A stretch of 29,661 bases of DNA from Gaiellasilicea sp037721555 (GCA_037721555.1 JBBJOI010000034.1:1-29661), one strand, 5' to 3'; counted from the first letter of the stretch, positions 22,412 through 29,661 are shown. Notes: a model not told the origin generated them from the sequence alone. Made by a program: numbers and translations.

Positions 22412-22731
22412 CGCGGCCGCTCGTCGAGATCCTCTACTTTGATGGCTGCCCGCACCACCACGCGGCGTGCGAGCTCGTCGATCGGGTGATCGGCGAGGTC
22501 TGCGGGGAGGCCGAGGTGCGCCTAGTCAACGTCGCCGACGAGGAGAGCGCGAGGCGGGCGCGGTTCCTGGGCTCGCCAAGCATCCGCGTCAACGGCCGTG
22601 ACATCGAGCCGAGCGCCGACGCGCGCGCCGAGTACGTTCTCTCCTGTCGTCTGTATCGCACCGATCAGGGCTTCGCCGGGCAGCCGGACGAGGCGTGGCT
22701 CCGCGATGCGCTCGGCGAGGCGCCTCGATGA
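22408..22731 (+). CDS. Thioredoxin-fold protein of the mercury operon
   Basis: A 107-residue protein with the pattern EILYFDGCPHHHAACELV at the N-terminus, then VRLVNVADEESARRARFLGSPSIRVNG, which is a glutaredoxin/thioredoxin-like fold with one Cys in the usual active position. The same small protein is common beside MerB and ArsR genes. It may shuttle mercury or thiols, but its role is unproven. GTG 22408 overlaps the arsR stop and its own stop overlaps the merB ATG. Confidence 0.82.
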   Translation: MTRPLVEILYFDGCPHHHAACELVDRVIGEVCGEAEVRLVNVADEESARRARFLGSPSIRVNGRDIEPSADARAEYVLSCRLYRTDQGFAGQPDEAWLRDALGEAPR

Positions 22732-23385
22732 GCGTGCAGCGGGCGCTCGCCGCGGCGCAGATTCCGCCTGAACGCCTGGGGCCTGCGCGCACGGCGCGGC
22801 TGGATGAGGGCGAACGCAGTCTCTACCACTGGATCCTTGGGAGCTTCGCCCGCGGAGAGCCGCCGGATGCGACGGCGCTCGCAACGCAAGCCGAGCGTCT
22901 CCGGATCGATCTATCGGTAGCCCTTGCGAGCCTCGCCTCTGACGATCTCGTCCACACGGGCACGGACGTCGCGATCACCGTCGCTTATCCGTTCTCCGGC
23001 CAACCGACCGCGCACCGCGTTCAGCTTGACGTTCACGATGTCCACGCGATGTGCGCGATCGATGCGCTCGGGATGGCGCCGATGTTCGGCCGGCCAATCA
23101 GGGTCGAGTCCAGCGACCCTGTCAGCGGCGACACCGTGCGGGTCGAGCTGGCGCCTGACGGCGACGCCTCATGGACGCCCCAAGAGGCCGTAGTCGTCTC
23201 CGGCAGCTCGTGCGACGGCGCTGCCTTCAACGGCTGCTGCCACGTTCTCAACTTCTTCAGCGCGCGCGAGAACGCCGAGCAGTACCTCAGCGCCCGAGCC
23301 GACGTGCGGGGAATCGTCATCTCGATCCGAGGCAATCGAAGCCGGCCGCTGCGTCTTCGGCGATGCGCTCAGCGAGATCCGATGA
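22728..23385 (+). CDS. merB: Organomercurial lyase MerB (one frameshift near the C-terminus)
   Basis: MerB cleaves the carbon-mercury bond of organomercurials. The N-terminal helical/winged domain is followed by the catalytic segment HAMCAIDALGMAPMFG, which holds the first Cys and the Asp, and by AAFNGCCHVLNFFSA with the second Cys. After VRGIVISI at 23327 the frame is lost; in another frame the expected end EAIEAGRCVFGDALSEIR is intact and stops at 23383-23385, overlapping the next ATG. One extra base (or two missing) explains this. All catalytic residues precede the lesion. Without correction the protein would run into the rhodanese frame as a fusion. Confidence 0.9.
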
Positions 23386-24068
23386 CGACGCCGATCACGC
23401 GCGACGACGTTCGGCGCCTCATGGCAGACGAGTCGGCTCAGCTTGTCGAGGTGCTGCCGGTTGCCGAGTACGAGGACGAGCATCTGCCCGGTGCGATCAA
23501 CCTCCCGCTCAAGGAGATCGGCGACAGGGCGCCACATCTCGACACAGCCAAACCGGTGATCGTCTACTGCTACGACTACACCTGAGACATGAGCCCACGG
23601 GCCGCGGCGCGGCTCGCCGCCCTCGGGTTCACGGACGTCTACGACTACGTCGCCGGCAAGGCCGATTGGGGCTCGGCGGGATTGCCACTCGAAGGCGCCG
23701 AAGGAAGCGAGACACGCGCCGGAGCCTTTGCGCGCCCGGACGTCCCACGCTTTGAACCCCGCGAGGCGCTCCAGACCGTACGGCGAAGGGTCACCGGGAC
23801 GGGCTTCGACACCTGCTTCGTCGTCGACGCCGACGGAGTCGTGCTCGGCCGCCTCGGCCGAACGGCTCTCGCCTCAGACGCCGACGTGCTCGTCGACGAA
23901 GCGATGACGGAAGGGCCGAGCACGGTGCGGCCGAGTGCGCGGCTGGCTGAGGTTGTTGAGCGAATGCAGCGCCAGAACCTGTCAGGCCTGCCCGTGACGA
24001 CATCGGACGGACGCCTCGTCGGACTCCTGACGCGCGCCGACGCTGAGCGAGCGCTGGCGCGGCTCTAA
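23382..24068 (+). CDS. Rhodanese-CBS fusion protein, in-frame TGA at conserved Cys (selenoprotein candidate)
   Basis: The rhodanese domain (residues 1-105) shows LVEVLPVAEYEDEHLPGAIN and VIVYCYDYT; codon 68 is then TGA, and the same frame continues DMSPRAAARLAALGF and DYVAGKADWGSAGLPLEG. Homologous rhodaneses read YC-x4-C followed by S/P-rich and AA motifs, so TGA occupies the second loop Cys. A CBS-domain pair follows (VDEAMTEG, LSGLPVTTSDGRLVGLLTRAD). Read through, it has 228 residues, normal for this pairing. A hairpin lies 14-37 bases after the TGA. It is the last gene of the ArsR-merB operon. It may be a selenoprotein sulfurtransferase, or a nonsense-interrupted gene. Confidence 0.82.
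23599..23622 (+). promoter_or_regulatory. SECIS-like hairpin after the rhodanese TGA
   Basis: GGGC (23599-23602) pairs with GCCC (23619-23622), and GGCG (23606-23609) with CGCC (23615-23618). There is a 3-base CGC bulge on the 5' side and a CGGCT apical loop. The loop has G as second base and begins 24 nt after the TGA, inside the accepted bacterial range. The region is GC-rich, so chance pairing is possible. Confidence 0.4.
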
Positions 24069-24250
24069 CCGCCCCCGCCGGTCGTCTCGTCTTGCGCCCG
24101 CTTCCACTCAGGAGAGACTGATGCATGACGCTTCGGCAGGTACCAACGCAGCGCGCGGCCCCAGGAGGTCCTCTTGCACCAACACTCCGGCGCGCAACCG
24201 CATTCGCGTCCGCTCGGATTGTGGATCCGTTCCAGAACGCTGCGCGTCAT
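24065..24250 (-). CDS. Small Cys-rich basic protein
   Basis: A 61-residue frame starting MTRSVLERIHNP. It holds CGCAPECWCKR, four Cys in a tight cluster, followed by an aromatic-basic segment WGRALRWYLPKRH. This is protein-like rather than random, and I believe similar small proteins occur in actinobacteria, but I cannot name the family. It is convergent with the rhodanese-CBS gene, overlapping its stop. Metal binding is a reasonable guess. Confidence 0.55.
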   Translation of the reverse strand: MTRSVLERIHNPSGRECGCAPECWCKRTSWGRALRWYLPKRHASVSPEWKRAQDETTGGGG

Positions 24251-24365
24251 GTCCCGATCGTACCGCCGAGCGCCCGCGTACGGTACTCGCGGAACCTCAC
24301 AAGCTGAGATCGTGATGCCGATCAAGACACTCGCTAGCGCGCCGCGCTGCCGCTACGCTGATCGT

Positions 24366-24647
24366 GTGACCGGATTGCTGGCGCTGCGGAAGCGCATGCC
24401 GCTGATCGTCTTCCTGTTGCTCGCGCTGCTTCTTCTGATGCTGGTCGGTCTCGCGTGCGCCTGTCTGACCGAGGATCCGATGCAGGCGATCGAGCGGGTC
24501 GTGACCGCGCTCGCGCAGCTTCCCACTGTCGCTGTTGCATGGACGTTCATGTTCGCGACGGTGCTACTCGCGATGCCGCGGCTGCAGCCGCAGCGAGCGG
24601 GCCGCGGGCGCGCGTCTCCGGCCGCTCTGCAGCGCTTCCTCTTCTGA
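24366..24647 (+). CDS. Small two-span membrane protein
   Basis: A 93-residue protein starting at GTG 24366. It has a long hydrophobic segment (residues about 11-35, MPLIVFLLLALLLLMLVGL) followed by ACACLTEDP and a second span near 55-72. The ACAC cysteines sit at the membrane face. It precedes the BNR-repeat gene by about 60 bp. The frame extends further upstream, so the start is uncertain. No family recognised. Confidence 0.6.
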   Translation: MTGLLALRKRMPLIVFLLLALLLLMLVGLACACLTEDPMQAIERVVTALAQLPTVAVAWTFMFATVLLAMPRLQPQRAGRGRASPAALQRFLF

Positions 24648-24710
24648 GTTCGTAGGCACCAGGCCGCCAGGTCGGCCGAGCTCTTGCCCTACGACCCAAA
24701 GGAGTGACTG

Positions 24711-25679
24711 ATGGCGAAGGCCGCGGTCGAACAGAAGAGAAACCATCCGAAAACACCGCAGCACCCGCAGCAGCGGAAGAAGAAGACGCAAGCCCGGCTG
24801 GCTCGTCCGCTTCTGTTCGTCGCCGCGATCGGGCTCGTTGCGTTGGTGACCATCGGGCTTGTGCTCATGCGCGGGCTTGGCGAAGACGCAACGCGAGCGG
24901 CGGCCGCTCCGCTTCCGGACACGAGCGATTACCACTCGCTGCTGGTGGCGCCGAACGCGCCCGACGAGCTGGTTCTTGGCACGCATCAGGGTCTCTTCCG
25001 CTCGACTGACGGCGGTCAAAGCTGGACGCAGGCCGAGCTTGCCAATCAGGACGCGATGAACCTCGGCCGAGCATCGAGCAGAACCGTCTGGGCTGCGGGG
25101 CACAACCTTCTCGCGCGAAGCAGCGACGGGGGCAGGATCTGGCAGGACGTGCAGCCGGCGGGACTGCCGAGCCTCGATGTGCACGGCTTTGCGCTCGATC
25201 CCGACTCCGACCGGCTCTGGGCCGCGGTCGCCGGCCAGGGGCTCTACCGCTCCGACAACGCCGGCGCGAGCTTCAGCTTGGTTACCAAGAAGGTCGGGGC
25301 GGGCGTGATGGGGCTGGCGGTCCTGCCGGGCGGCAGGATGCTTGCCGCGGACATGCAACAGCAGGCGTTGCTGGCGAGCGAGGATGGCGGCAAGACCTGG
25401 AGCACGCCGCTCGATCGGCCCGTGATGACGGTTGCGGCAGCGCCGGACGATCCGAAGCTGTTGCTTGCGTCGATCCTCGGAAACGATGCGGGCATCGTTA
25501 GGTCGGCGGACGGAGGGCAAAGCTGGCATCCGGTGCTCGCGCTGCCGGAGGGCGCCGGGCCGATCGGCTGGTCTGAGAGCGAACCATCGACTGCCTATGT
25601 CGTCAGCCTCGATCGAACGCTCTTCCGCTCGACTGATGCCGGAGCAAGTTGGCGGCAGGTCACCGAGGAGGTGGGCTAG
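24711..25679 (+). CDS. Membrane-anchored BNR/YCF48-like beta-propeller protein
   Basis: A 322-residue protein. The N-terminus is very basic, followed by one hydrophobic span (residues about 35-57), so the bulk lies outside. The propeller repeats carry the BNR/Asp-box pattern: FRSTDGGQSWTQ, LARSSDGGRIWQD, YRSDNAGASFS, LASEDGGKTWST, VRSADGGQSWHP and FRSTDAGASWRQ. This resembles sialidase-like or photosystem-assembly (Ycf48) folds; no catalytic assignment is possible. A strong ribosome-binding site (aaaggag) precedes the ATG. It is followed without a gap by a 33-residue gene, then tlpA and sco genes. Confidence 0.88.
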   Translation: MAKAAVEQKRNHPKTPQHPQQRKKKTQARLARPLLFVAAIGLVALVTIGLVLMRGLGEDATRAAAAPLPDTSDYHSLLVAPNAPDELVLGTHQGLFRSTDGGQSWTQAELANQDAMNLGRASSRTVWAAGHNLLARSSDGGRIWQDVQPAGLPSLDVHGFALDPDSDRLWAAVAGQGLYRSDNAGASFSLVTKKVGAGVMGLAVLPGGRMLAADMQQQALLASEDGGKTWSTPLDRPVMTVAAAPDDPKLLLASILGNDAGIVRSADGGQSWHPVLALPEGAGPIGWSESEPSTAYVVSLDRTLFRSTDAGASWRQVTEEVG

Positions 25680-25781
25680 ATGGACGCTTTCCTGCCGCTG
25701 CTCGTTCTCGCGTGTCCGCTCGGAATGGTCGTGATGATGCTCTGGATGCACCGGAGCAAGAAGGGCGGTGGCGATGAGTGA
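25680..25781 (+). CDS. 33-residue single-span membrane peptide
   Basis: ATG 25680 immediately follows the previous stop, and the frame encodes MDAFLPLLVLACPLGMVVMM followed by LWMHRSKKGGGDE. It has one hydrophobic helix with a CPLGM motif and a basic tail. The stop region overlaps the next start (ATGAGTGA). Similar tiny CPxGM membrane proteins sit near metal- or redox-handling genes; a relation to DUF2933 is possible but unproven. Confidence 0.65.
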   Translation: MDAFLPLLVLACPLGMVVMMLWMHRSKKGGGDE

Positions 25782-26418
25782 GGACCCGGAGAGGCCGACG
25801 GAGATCGAGCAGGTGCGGCCGCGTCGGATTCGACCGAAGCACCTCGCGCAACTCGTCGCTCTCACCGCAGTGGTCGGACTGTTGGGGCTCCTGGTCTGGC
25901 GGGTCGCCCGTGGCGAGACGGGTGGCGGATTCGTCGCCGCTATTCGCGCGGGCGAGAGGCCGGTCGCGCCAGACTTCTCGCTTCCCGTGATCTGGAAGCA
26001 CGACGAGACCTGGCCGCCAGAAGCGCGGAGAGCGTCGGCGGACGGGAGGCTCGCTCTCCGTGAGCTGCGGGGCTATCCGGTCGTCGTGAACTTCTGGGCA
26101 TCCTGGTGCATCGCGTGCAAGGAGGAAGCACCCGAGCTGGCCGCGGCCGCGAGACGCTACCGAGGCCGGGTCGTCTTTCTCGGGATCGACATCCAGGACT
26201 TCACCGCTGATGCGAGGAAGGTCATGGACGACGTGGATGCGCCATATGTGTCGGTGCGCGACGGCACCTCGAAGACCTCCGCGGCCCACGGGCTGACCGG
26301 CGTCCCCGAAACCTTCTATCTCGATCGGACGGGCAGAGCCGCGTTCCACTCGATCGGAGCGGTATCAAAGGACGACCTCGAAGCCGGCATCGGCGCCGCG
26401 CTGAAGGACAGATCATGA
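25774..26418 (+). CDS. TlpA/ResA-family membrane-anchored thioredoxin
   Basis: A 214-residue protein with a hydrophobic anchor (residues about 25-45) and a thioredoxin domain. The motif WASWCIACKEEAPEL lies near residue 110, then FLGIDIQD and the cis-Pro loop GVPETFYLD. The central pair (IA) differs from the CPPC of the first TlpA at 107-637. It overlaps the sco gene by four bases, so the pair may serve copper-centre assembly or thiol maintenance outside the membrane. No ccdA accompanies this copy, so it may borrow electrons from the other one. Confidence 0.9.
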   Translation: MSEDPERPTEIEQVRPRRIRPKHLAQLVALTAVVGLLGLLVWRVARGETGGGFVAAIRAGERPVAPDFSLPVIWKHDETWPPEARRASADGRLALRELRGYPVVVNFWASWCIACKEEAPELAAAARRYRGRVVFLGIDIQDFTADARKVMDDVDAPYVSVRDGTSKTSAAHGLTGVPETFYLDRTGRAAFHSIGAVSKDDLEAGIGAALKDRS

Positions 26419-27041
26419 AAGCCATCGTTGGGCTAGCCGTCACCGGGGTCGCCCTTCTCGGGGCGCTCGCATTCCTCTTCACGCGCCTCGGCCCCGAGGC
26501 CTCCGGGCCGGATCAGGGCGCCTACCGCGGCAGCGAACCGCCCGCCCGAATCGTCATGCCGGCCTTCGCGCTTCAGGACTACCGCGGCCAAAAGGTGACG
26601 AGCAAGGGCCTGTTCGGACGAGTCGTTCTCCTGACCTTCCTCGATGCTCAGTGCAACGAGACTTGCCCGGTGATCGCGGCCCAGGTGGCGCAGACGTTTG
26701 GCCGGATGGACCCCGATCTTCGTGCGAGAGTGACCGCGGTCGCGATCTCAACCGACCCCGACGAAGACACGACCGCGGCGGTTCGCAGCTTCCTCCGACG
26801 CACACGCGCCGAAGGGGAACTGCGATATCTGACCAGGCCAGCACCGGCGATCAAACGGATCTGGCGCGAGTTCCAGATCCTCTCCTCGCTCGAATCCGGG
26901 ACGGACAGCCTGCACTCGGCGCCCGTCCGGATCTACGACGCCCGCGGCGTCTGGGTCTCGACCCTGCACGCCGGCGTCGACCTCACGGACGAGAACCTGA
27001 TCCACGACCTGAGAGTCGCGAACGAGGAGGGAGGAAGCTGA
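26415..27041 (+). CDS. SCO1/SenC-family copper chaperone or thiol reductase
   Basis: A 208-residue exported or anchored protein with an N-terminal hydrophobic segment. The metal/thiol motif CNETCP near residue 80 is the CxxxC of SCO proteins, and the conserved His appears in DSLHSAPVRIYD near residue 170. AISTDPDEDT matches the family core. SCO proteins load copper into cytochrome oxidase CuA or reduce its cysteines. It ends the redox operon. No oxidase gene is in the window. Confidence 0.9.
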   Translation: MKAIVGLAVTGVALLGALAFLFTRLGPEASGPDQGAYRGSEPPARIVMPAFALQDYRGQKVTSKGLFGRVVLLTFLDAQCNETCPVIAAQVAQTFGRMDPDLRARVTAVAISTDPDEDTTAAVRSFLRRTRAEGELRYLTRPAPAIKRIWREFQILSSLESGTDSLHSAPVRIYDARGVWVSTLHAGVDLTDENLIHDLRVANEEGGS

Positions 27042-27067
27042 TGTGCCCGCCGACCTCCGGCGATCGC

Positions 27068-27100
27068 GGCCGGTGAGGGACTCACCCTGCCGGACCGGCC
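27068..27100. terminator. Imperfect hairpin downstream of the SCO operon
   Basis: GGCCGG (27068-27073) pairs with CCGGCC (27095-27100), and AGGG (27076-27079) with CCCT (27085-27088), with small internal loops. It is 27 bases after the SCO stop. No T-tract follows, so a terminator role is only plausible. Confidence 0.4.
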
Positions 27101-27212
27101 ACGACCCGCTCCCGCCGGCCACAGCAGGCTCCGATTCAGACAAAGTCTGTGTAGTCGCTGTGTGGCGTACGCCTAATTAGACAACAAAACATGGGTTTTT
27201 GCAGGACTTTTA

Positions 27213-27260
27213 TGGGAGCGACGGGACTCGAACCCGCGACCTCCGGCGTGACAGGCCGGT
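27213..27260 (-). repeat. 3' half of tRNA-Asp(GTC), att-like site C
   Basis: The minus strand carries the same anticodon arm (GTC), variable region and T arm as at 3754-3803, here followed by acceptor CGCTCCC and an A discriminator. The matching 5' strand GGGAGCG, D stem and D loop are missing. Positions 27218-27260 equal 3761-3803 exactly. The serine recombinase begins about 270 bp further right, as expected for an integrase beside its attachment site. A tgtgtagtcg motif at 27148 flanks it on the left. Confidence 0.8.
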
Positions 27261-27494
27261 CTTGGTACTTCCGGGCTGAGCGGGAGTGGGCGGGGATTAC
27301 CCGCGATAGCAGGGCTTTTCGACCCTGGCTTTGCGGGGGTAGCCGGGGCCCGGCGGGAGCTTCCGGCGACCTCCTCTGCGCGGGATGGAGTGTTGTCTAA
27401 AATGTCAACCACCGGTATGTGTGCGGGGCGAGCGAGAGATCGGCGATCGCACGCAGATCGGGGTTGAGGTATCGCACGCTCAGGCGAGAGTACG

Positions 27495-27508
27495 CTCGCC
27501 CAGGCGAG
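27495..27508. promoter_or_regulatory. Palindrome upstream of the recombinase gene
   Basis: CTCGCC-CA-GGCGAG is a perfect 6-bp palindrome, and CAGGCGAG is also repeated at 27481-27488, 20 bp upstream. It lies 20 bases before the recombinase ATG, a suitable place for autoregulation or recombinase binding. The rest of 27261-27528 shows no gene. Confidence 0.45.
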
Positions 27509-27528
27509 TGTTCGTGTATGTTACTTGG

Positions 27529-28953
27529 ATGGGTGTTGTCCCTCTCCGGGCTGGAATCTATGCGCGGATCTCGTCTGACCGGGAGGGCGAGGGGCTGGGC
27601 GTGGCGCGCCAGCTTGAGGACTGTCAGCGGCTGGCGGAGGCGCGTGGCTGGACGGTGGTGGAGCGGTACGTCGATCAGGACGTGAGTGCTTACTCGGGGA
27701 AGTTGCGGCCTGAGTACGGGCGGTTGTGGGGCGATATCGAGAGTCGGACGCTCGACGCGGTGGCGATCTATCGGGCTGACCGGTTGCATCGCCAGCCGCG
27801 CGAGTTGGAGGCGTTCATTGATCTCTGTCAGGCTGTCGGTCTGACGAATGTCGCCTCTGTGAGCGGCGATCTCGACCTGACGACGCATGAGGGGCAGCTG
27901 GTGGCGCGGATTACGGGAGCGGTCGCGAAGAACGAGAGCGACGTGAAGAGTCAGCGGATCCGGCGCCAGAAGGAGCAGGCTGCTGAGCAGGGGAAGGTCT
28001 CGGGCGGCGGCAGCCGTGCCTATGGGTTCGAGGACGACAAAAAGACGATCCGTCCGGCCGAGGCTGCGGTCGTGGGTGACTGCGCGCGCCGGTTCCTGGC
28101 CGGCGAGTCGATCCGGGCGATCTGCAGCGATCTGAACGCGGCCGGCGAGACAACTTCGACCGGGAAGCCCTGGTCGCCGCAGACGCTGCGCCGGATCCTC
28201 GCCTCGCCGCGGATCAACGGGCTTCGCGAGCACAAGGGCGAGATCGTCGGCGAGGCCGAGTGGCCCGCGATCATCAGCCGCAGAGACGGCGACCGGATCC
28301 GCGCGATCCTGGCCGACGAGAGCAGACGCACGAACAAGAGCGCGCGCCGCTATCTGCTCGTGCGGCTCCTGCGCTGCTCGCACTGCGGCGAGTACCTCGT
28401 CGCCGCCCCGCGGGCCTCCAGAGGACCGGGAGAAGATTCGACACGCCGTTACGGCTGCCGCAAAGGCCCCGGCTTCAGCGGCTGCGGCAAGACGTTCATC
28501 AACGCCGAACCGCTCGAGCAGTTCGTCGTCGAAGCCATCCTCCACCGCCTCGACAGCCCCCAACTCGCCGCCGCAGCAAGCGACCGCCACGACGACCCCC
28601 AATCGGAACGCTGGCAGCAAGAAGCCGACCAAGCCCTCGCCCAACGCGACGAACTCGCCCATGCCTACGGCAACAAAGAGATCACGATGAGCGAGTGGCG
28701 CACCGCCCGCGAACCGATCGAGCAACGCCTCACCCACGCCCGCAAACAACTCGCCAAGATCACCCACACAACCGCCCTCGACGGTCTCGTCGGCAACGCC
28801 GACACGCTCCGCGCCGCCTGGAACAACCTCGACCTCACACGCCAACACGCGATCCTCACAGCAGTCCTCGACCACATCGTCGTCGGCCCCGCCCGCCGCG
28901 GCTACAACACCCCCCTCGACGAAACACGCCTCCACGGCATCTTCCGCGCCTGA
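27529..28953 (+). CDS. Large serine recombinase (integrase type)
   Basis: A 474-residue site-specific recombinase. The N-terminal resolvase domain has YARISSDREG with the catalytic Ser near residue 15 and GVARQLEDC; the Arg-rich YRADRLHRQPRELE follows. The recombinase domain (GSRAYGFEDD, TGKPWSPQTLRRILASPRINGLREH) is followed by a zinc beta-ribbon (CSHCGEY...GCGKTF) and a coiled coil. I chose ATG 27529 because the conserved domain starts a few residues later; the frame is open from 27385. Codon use after about 28500 becomes very C-rich compared with the 5' part. Adjacent site C makes it the likely integrase for the tRNA-Asp site. Confidence 0.93.
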   Translation: MGVVPLRAGIYARISSDREGEGLGVARQLEDCQRLAEARGWTVVERYVDQDVSAYSGKLRPEYGRLWGDIESRTLDAVAIYRADRLHRQPRELEAFIDLCQAVGLTNVASVSGDLDLTTHEGQLVARITGAVAKNESDVKSQRIRRQKEQAAEQGKVSGGGSRAYGFEDDKKTIRPAEAAVVGDCARRFLAGESIRAICSDLNAAGETTSTGKPWSPQTLRRILASPRINGLREHKGEIVGEAEWPAIISRRDGDRIRAILADESRRTNKSARRYLLVRLLRCSHCGEYLVAAPRASRGPGEDSTRRYGCRKGPGFSGCGKTFINAEPLEQFVVEAILHRLDSPQLAAAASDRHDDPQSERWQQEADQALAQRDELAHAYGNKEITMSEWRTAREPIEQRLTHARKQLAKITHTTALDGLVGNADTLRAAWNNLDLTRQHAILTAVLDHIVVGPARRGYNTPLDETRLHGIFRA

Positions 28954-29146
28954 CCCAGCCCCGAGCTCGCCGCCTGACGGTTTGCGCCCGGCCCCGTCGA
29001 TCGCCTCCGGCTCCCGCCGGGCCCCCACGCCAGACGCAAACCGGCCGCAGAGACGGCGGCGAACAACCCTACGCAAACAAGCCAAACCCGCCGACGAGTT
29101 ACGTTGCTAATTCAAGTAAAGAGTGCACCCACCCGAGACGCCGGGA

Positions 29147-29178
29147 GCCGCCCGCGGCGGAGCCACCCTCCGGGCGGC
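29147..29178. repeat. Perfect 8-bp inverted repeat
   Basis: GCCGCCCG (29147-29154) and CGGGCGGC (29171-29178) form a hairpin between the convergent recombinase and SnoaL-like genes, in a gap of about 310 bp that otherwise holds no gene. It may act as a bidirectional terminator; no T-run is seen. Confidence 0.45.
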
Positions 29179-29267
29179 ACCCGCCGCGCGCCAGCCCCCG
29201 GCACCACCAGGCGTCAGCACACGCACTCGCTCAGGCCACCTCTCCTGCCGCCAGGACTTGTCGGGCC

Positions 29268-29661
29268 TTACTCCCCGGCTTGATCGGGGACGACCTCGCG
29301 GAACTTCACCGTGTCGATGAACTGCCGGAACTGCTGGAGCTTGCCATCACGCACATTCCAGACGTGCACCACCGGGATGTCCAGCTTCTTGCCCGTAGCC
29401 TTCCCTGTCCCTGTGTAGCGGACGACCGCCGCCACCGCGTCCCCCGAGGCGATGAATTCCTCCGGCGTAACCGCGAAACCAACAACGTCCTGGCTGATCG
29501 GGCCGAAGACGTTCTGAGCCACGGCGTCACCTCCGTGATACACGCCGCCGTAGGGCATCCCCGCGGCCTCATGCCACGCGATATCGGCCGCCATTGCGCC
29601 CAACACCGCCGGCACGTCACCACGCCCAAAGGCCTCATAGGTGTCTTTGACCAGTTCTAGG
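29268..29661 (-). CDS. SnoaL-like/NTF2-fold protein, 5' end beyond the window
   Basis: The minus-strand frame is open to the window edge and reads LELVKDTYEAFGRGDVPAVL, then WHEAAGMPYGGVYHGGDAVAQNVF, EFIASGDAVAAVVRYTGTGKATGK, PVVHVWNVRDGKLQQFRQFIDT. This is the SnoaL-like domain (COG3631 type), about 135-140 residues when complete, so only a few N-terminal residues are missing. Proteins of this fold bind small hydrophobic ligands or act as isomerases and cyclases; no specific activity can be assigned. Confidence 0.85.
   Translation of the reverse strand, partial: LELVKDTYEAFGRGDVPAVLGAMAADIAWHEAAGMPYGGVYHGGDAVAQNVFGPISQDVVGFAVTPEEFIASGDAVAAVVRYTGTGKATGKKLDIPVVHVWNVRDGKLQQFRQFIDTVKFREVVPDQAGE

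Noticed and set aside
22695..23585. A natural MerB-rhodanese fusion
   Set aside because: The true MerB end is visible in another frame with an overlapping start for the rhodanese; the fusion arises from a one-base shift.
11083..24068. Genome-wide reassignment of TGA to an amino acid
   Set aside because: TGA ends many genes here in ATGA/GTGA overlaps exactly at family C-termini, so it is a normal stop; only two TGAs lie inside conserved sequence, both at Cys positions.
27397..29085. 562-residue minus-strand frame opposite the recombinase
   Set aside because: Antisense to a complete serine recombinase with conserved motifs; Ala/Gly/Val-rich composition only.

Overview
The window reads as one end-clipped contig of a high-GC actinobacterium, perhaps Thermoleophilia-like. 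That guess rests only on GC content, GTG/ATG starts with ATGA/GTGA overlaps and family content. Positions 1-87 are G/C homopolymer junk. At the far right, 29268-29661 is a 5'-truncated SnoaL-like gene running off the window.

Layout. (1) 107-3046: TlpA-type thioredoxin, CcdA, a four-helix membrane protein and a DUF3179 lipoprotein. (2) 3047-4052: no convincing gene; it holds a 3'-half tRNA-Asp remnant and a large inverted repeat. (3) 4053-20793: a [NiFe]-hydrogenase island. It contains hypF with a Dpp/Nik-type binding protein and two permeases, an FmdE-like protein, PadR and metal-tail winged-helix regulators, a CooC/MinD-like ATPase, two maturation proteases, a TPR protein paired with a biotin-ligase-like protein, large and small hydrogenase subunits, DUF1059, four consecutive small single-span membrane proteins, hypC, a SIS-HypC fusion and a gmhA-like isomerase cut short at a junction. 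hypA, hypB, hypD and hypE are absent. (4) 20995-24250: ATP-grasp enzyme, then an ArsR-controlled organomercurial operon (thioredoxin-like protein, MerB, rhodanese-CBS protein). (5) 24366-27041: small membrane protein, BNR-repeat protein, 33-residue peptide, TlpA and SCO1. (6) 27213-28953: a second tRNA-Asp remnant followed by a large serine recombinase.

Main result: two genes carry one in-frame TGA each, in both cases exactly where the family has a conserved cysteine. These are the CxC metal motif of the CooC-like ATPase (TGA at 11515-11517, minus strand) and the active-site loop of the rhodanese-CBS protein (TGA at 23583-23585). Homology continues in the same frame after each TGA, and each is followed by a hairpin at a distance fitting bacterial SECIS elements. 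Both are candidate selenoproteins; a selenocysteine-leucine-cysteine nickel chaperone would be unusual. Against this, three other genes (hypF, SIS-hypC, merB) carry single-base frameshifts, so consensus error or decay must be excluded with reads.

Second result: a perfect 43-bp direct repeat (3761-3803 and 27218-27260), which is the 3' half of tRNA-Asp(GTC), brackets about 23.4 kb holding the hydrogenase and mercury genes. A related junction sits inside the truncated gmhA. This looks like an att-bounded island or tandem element array.
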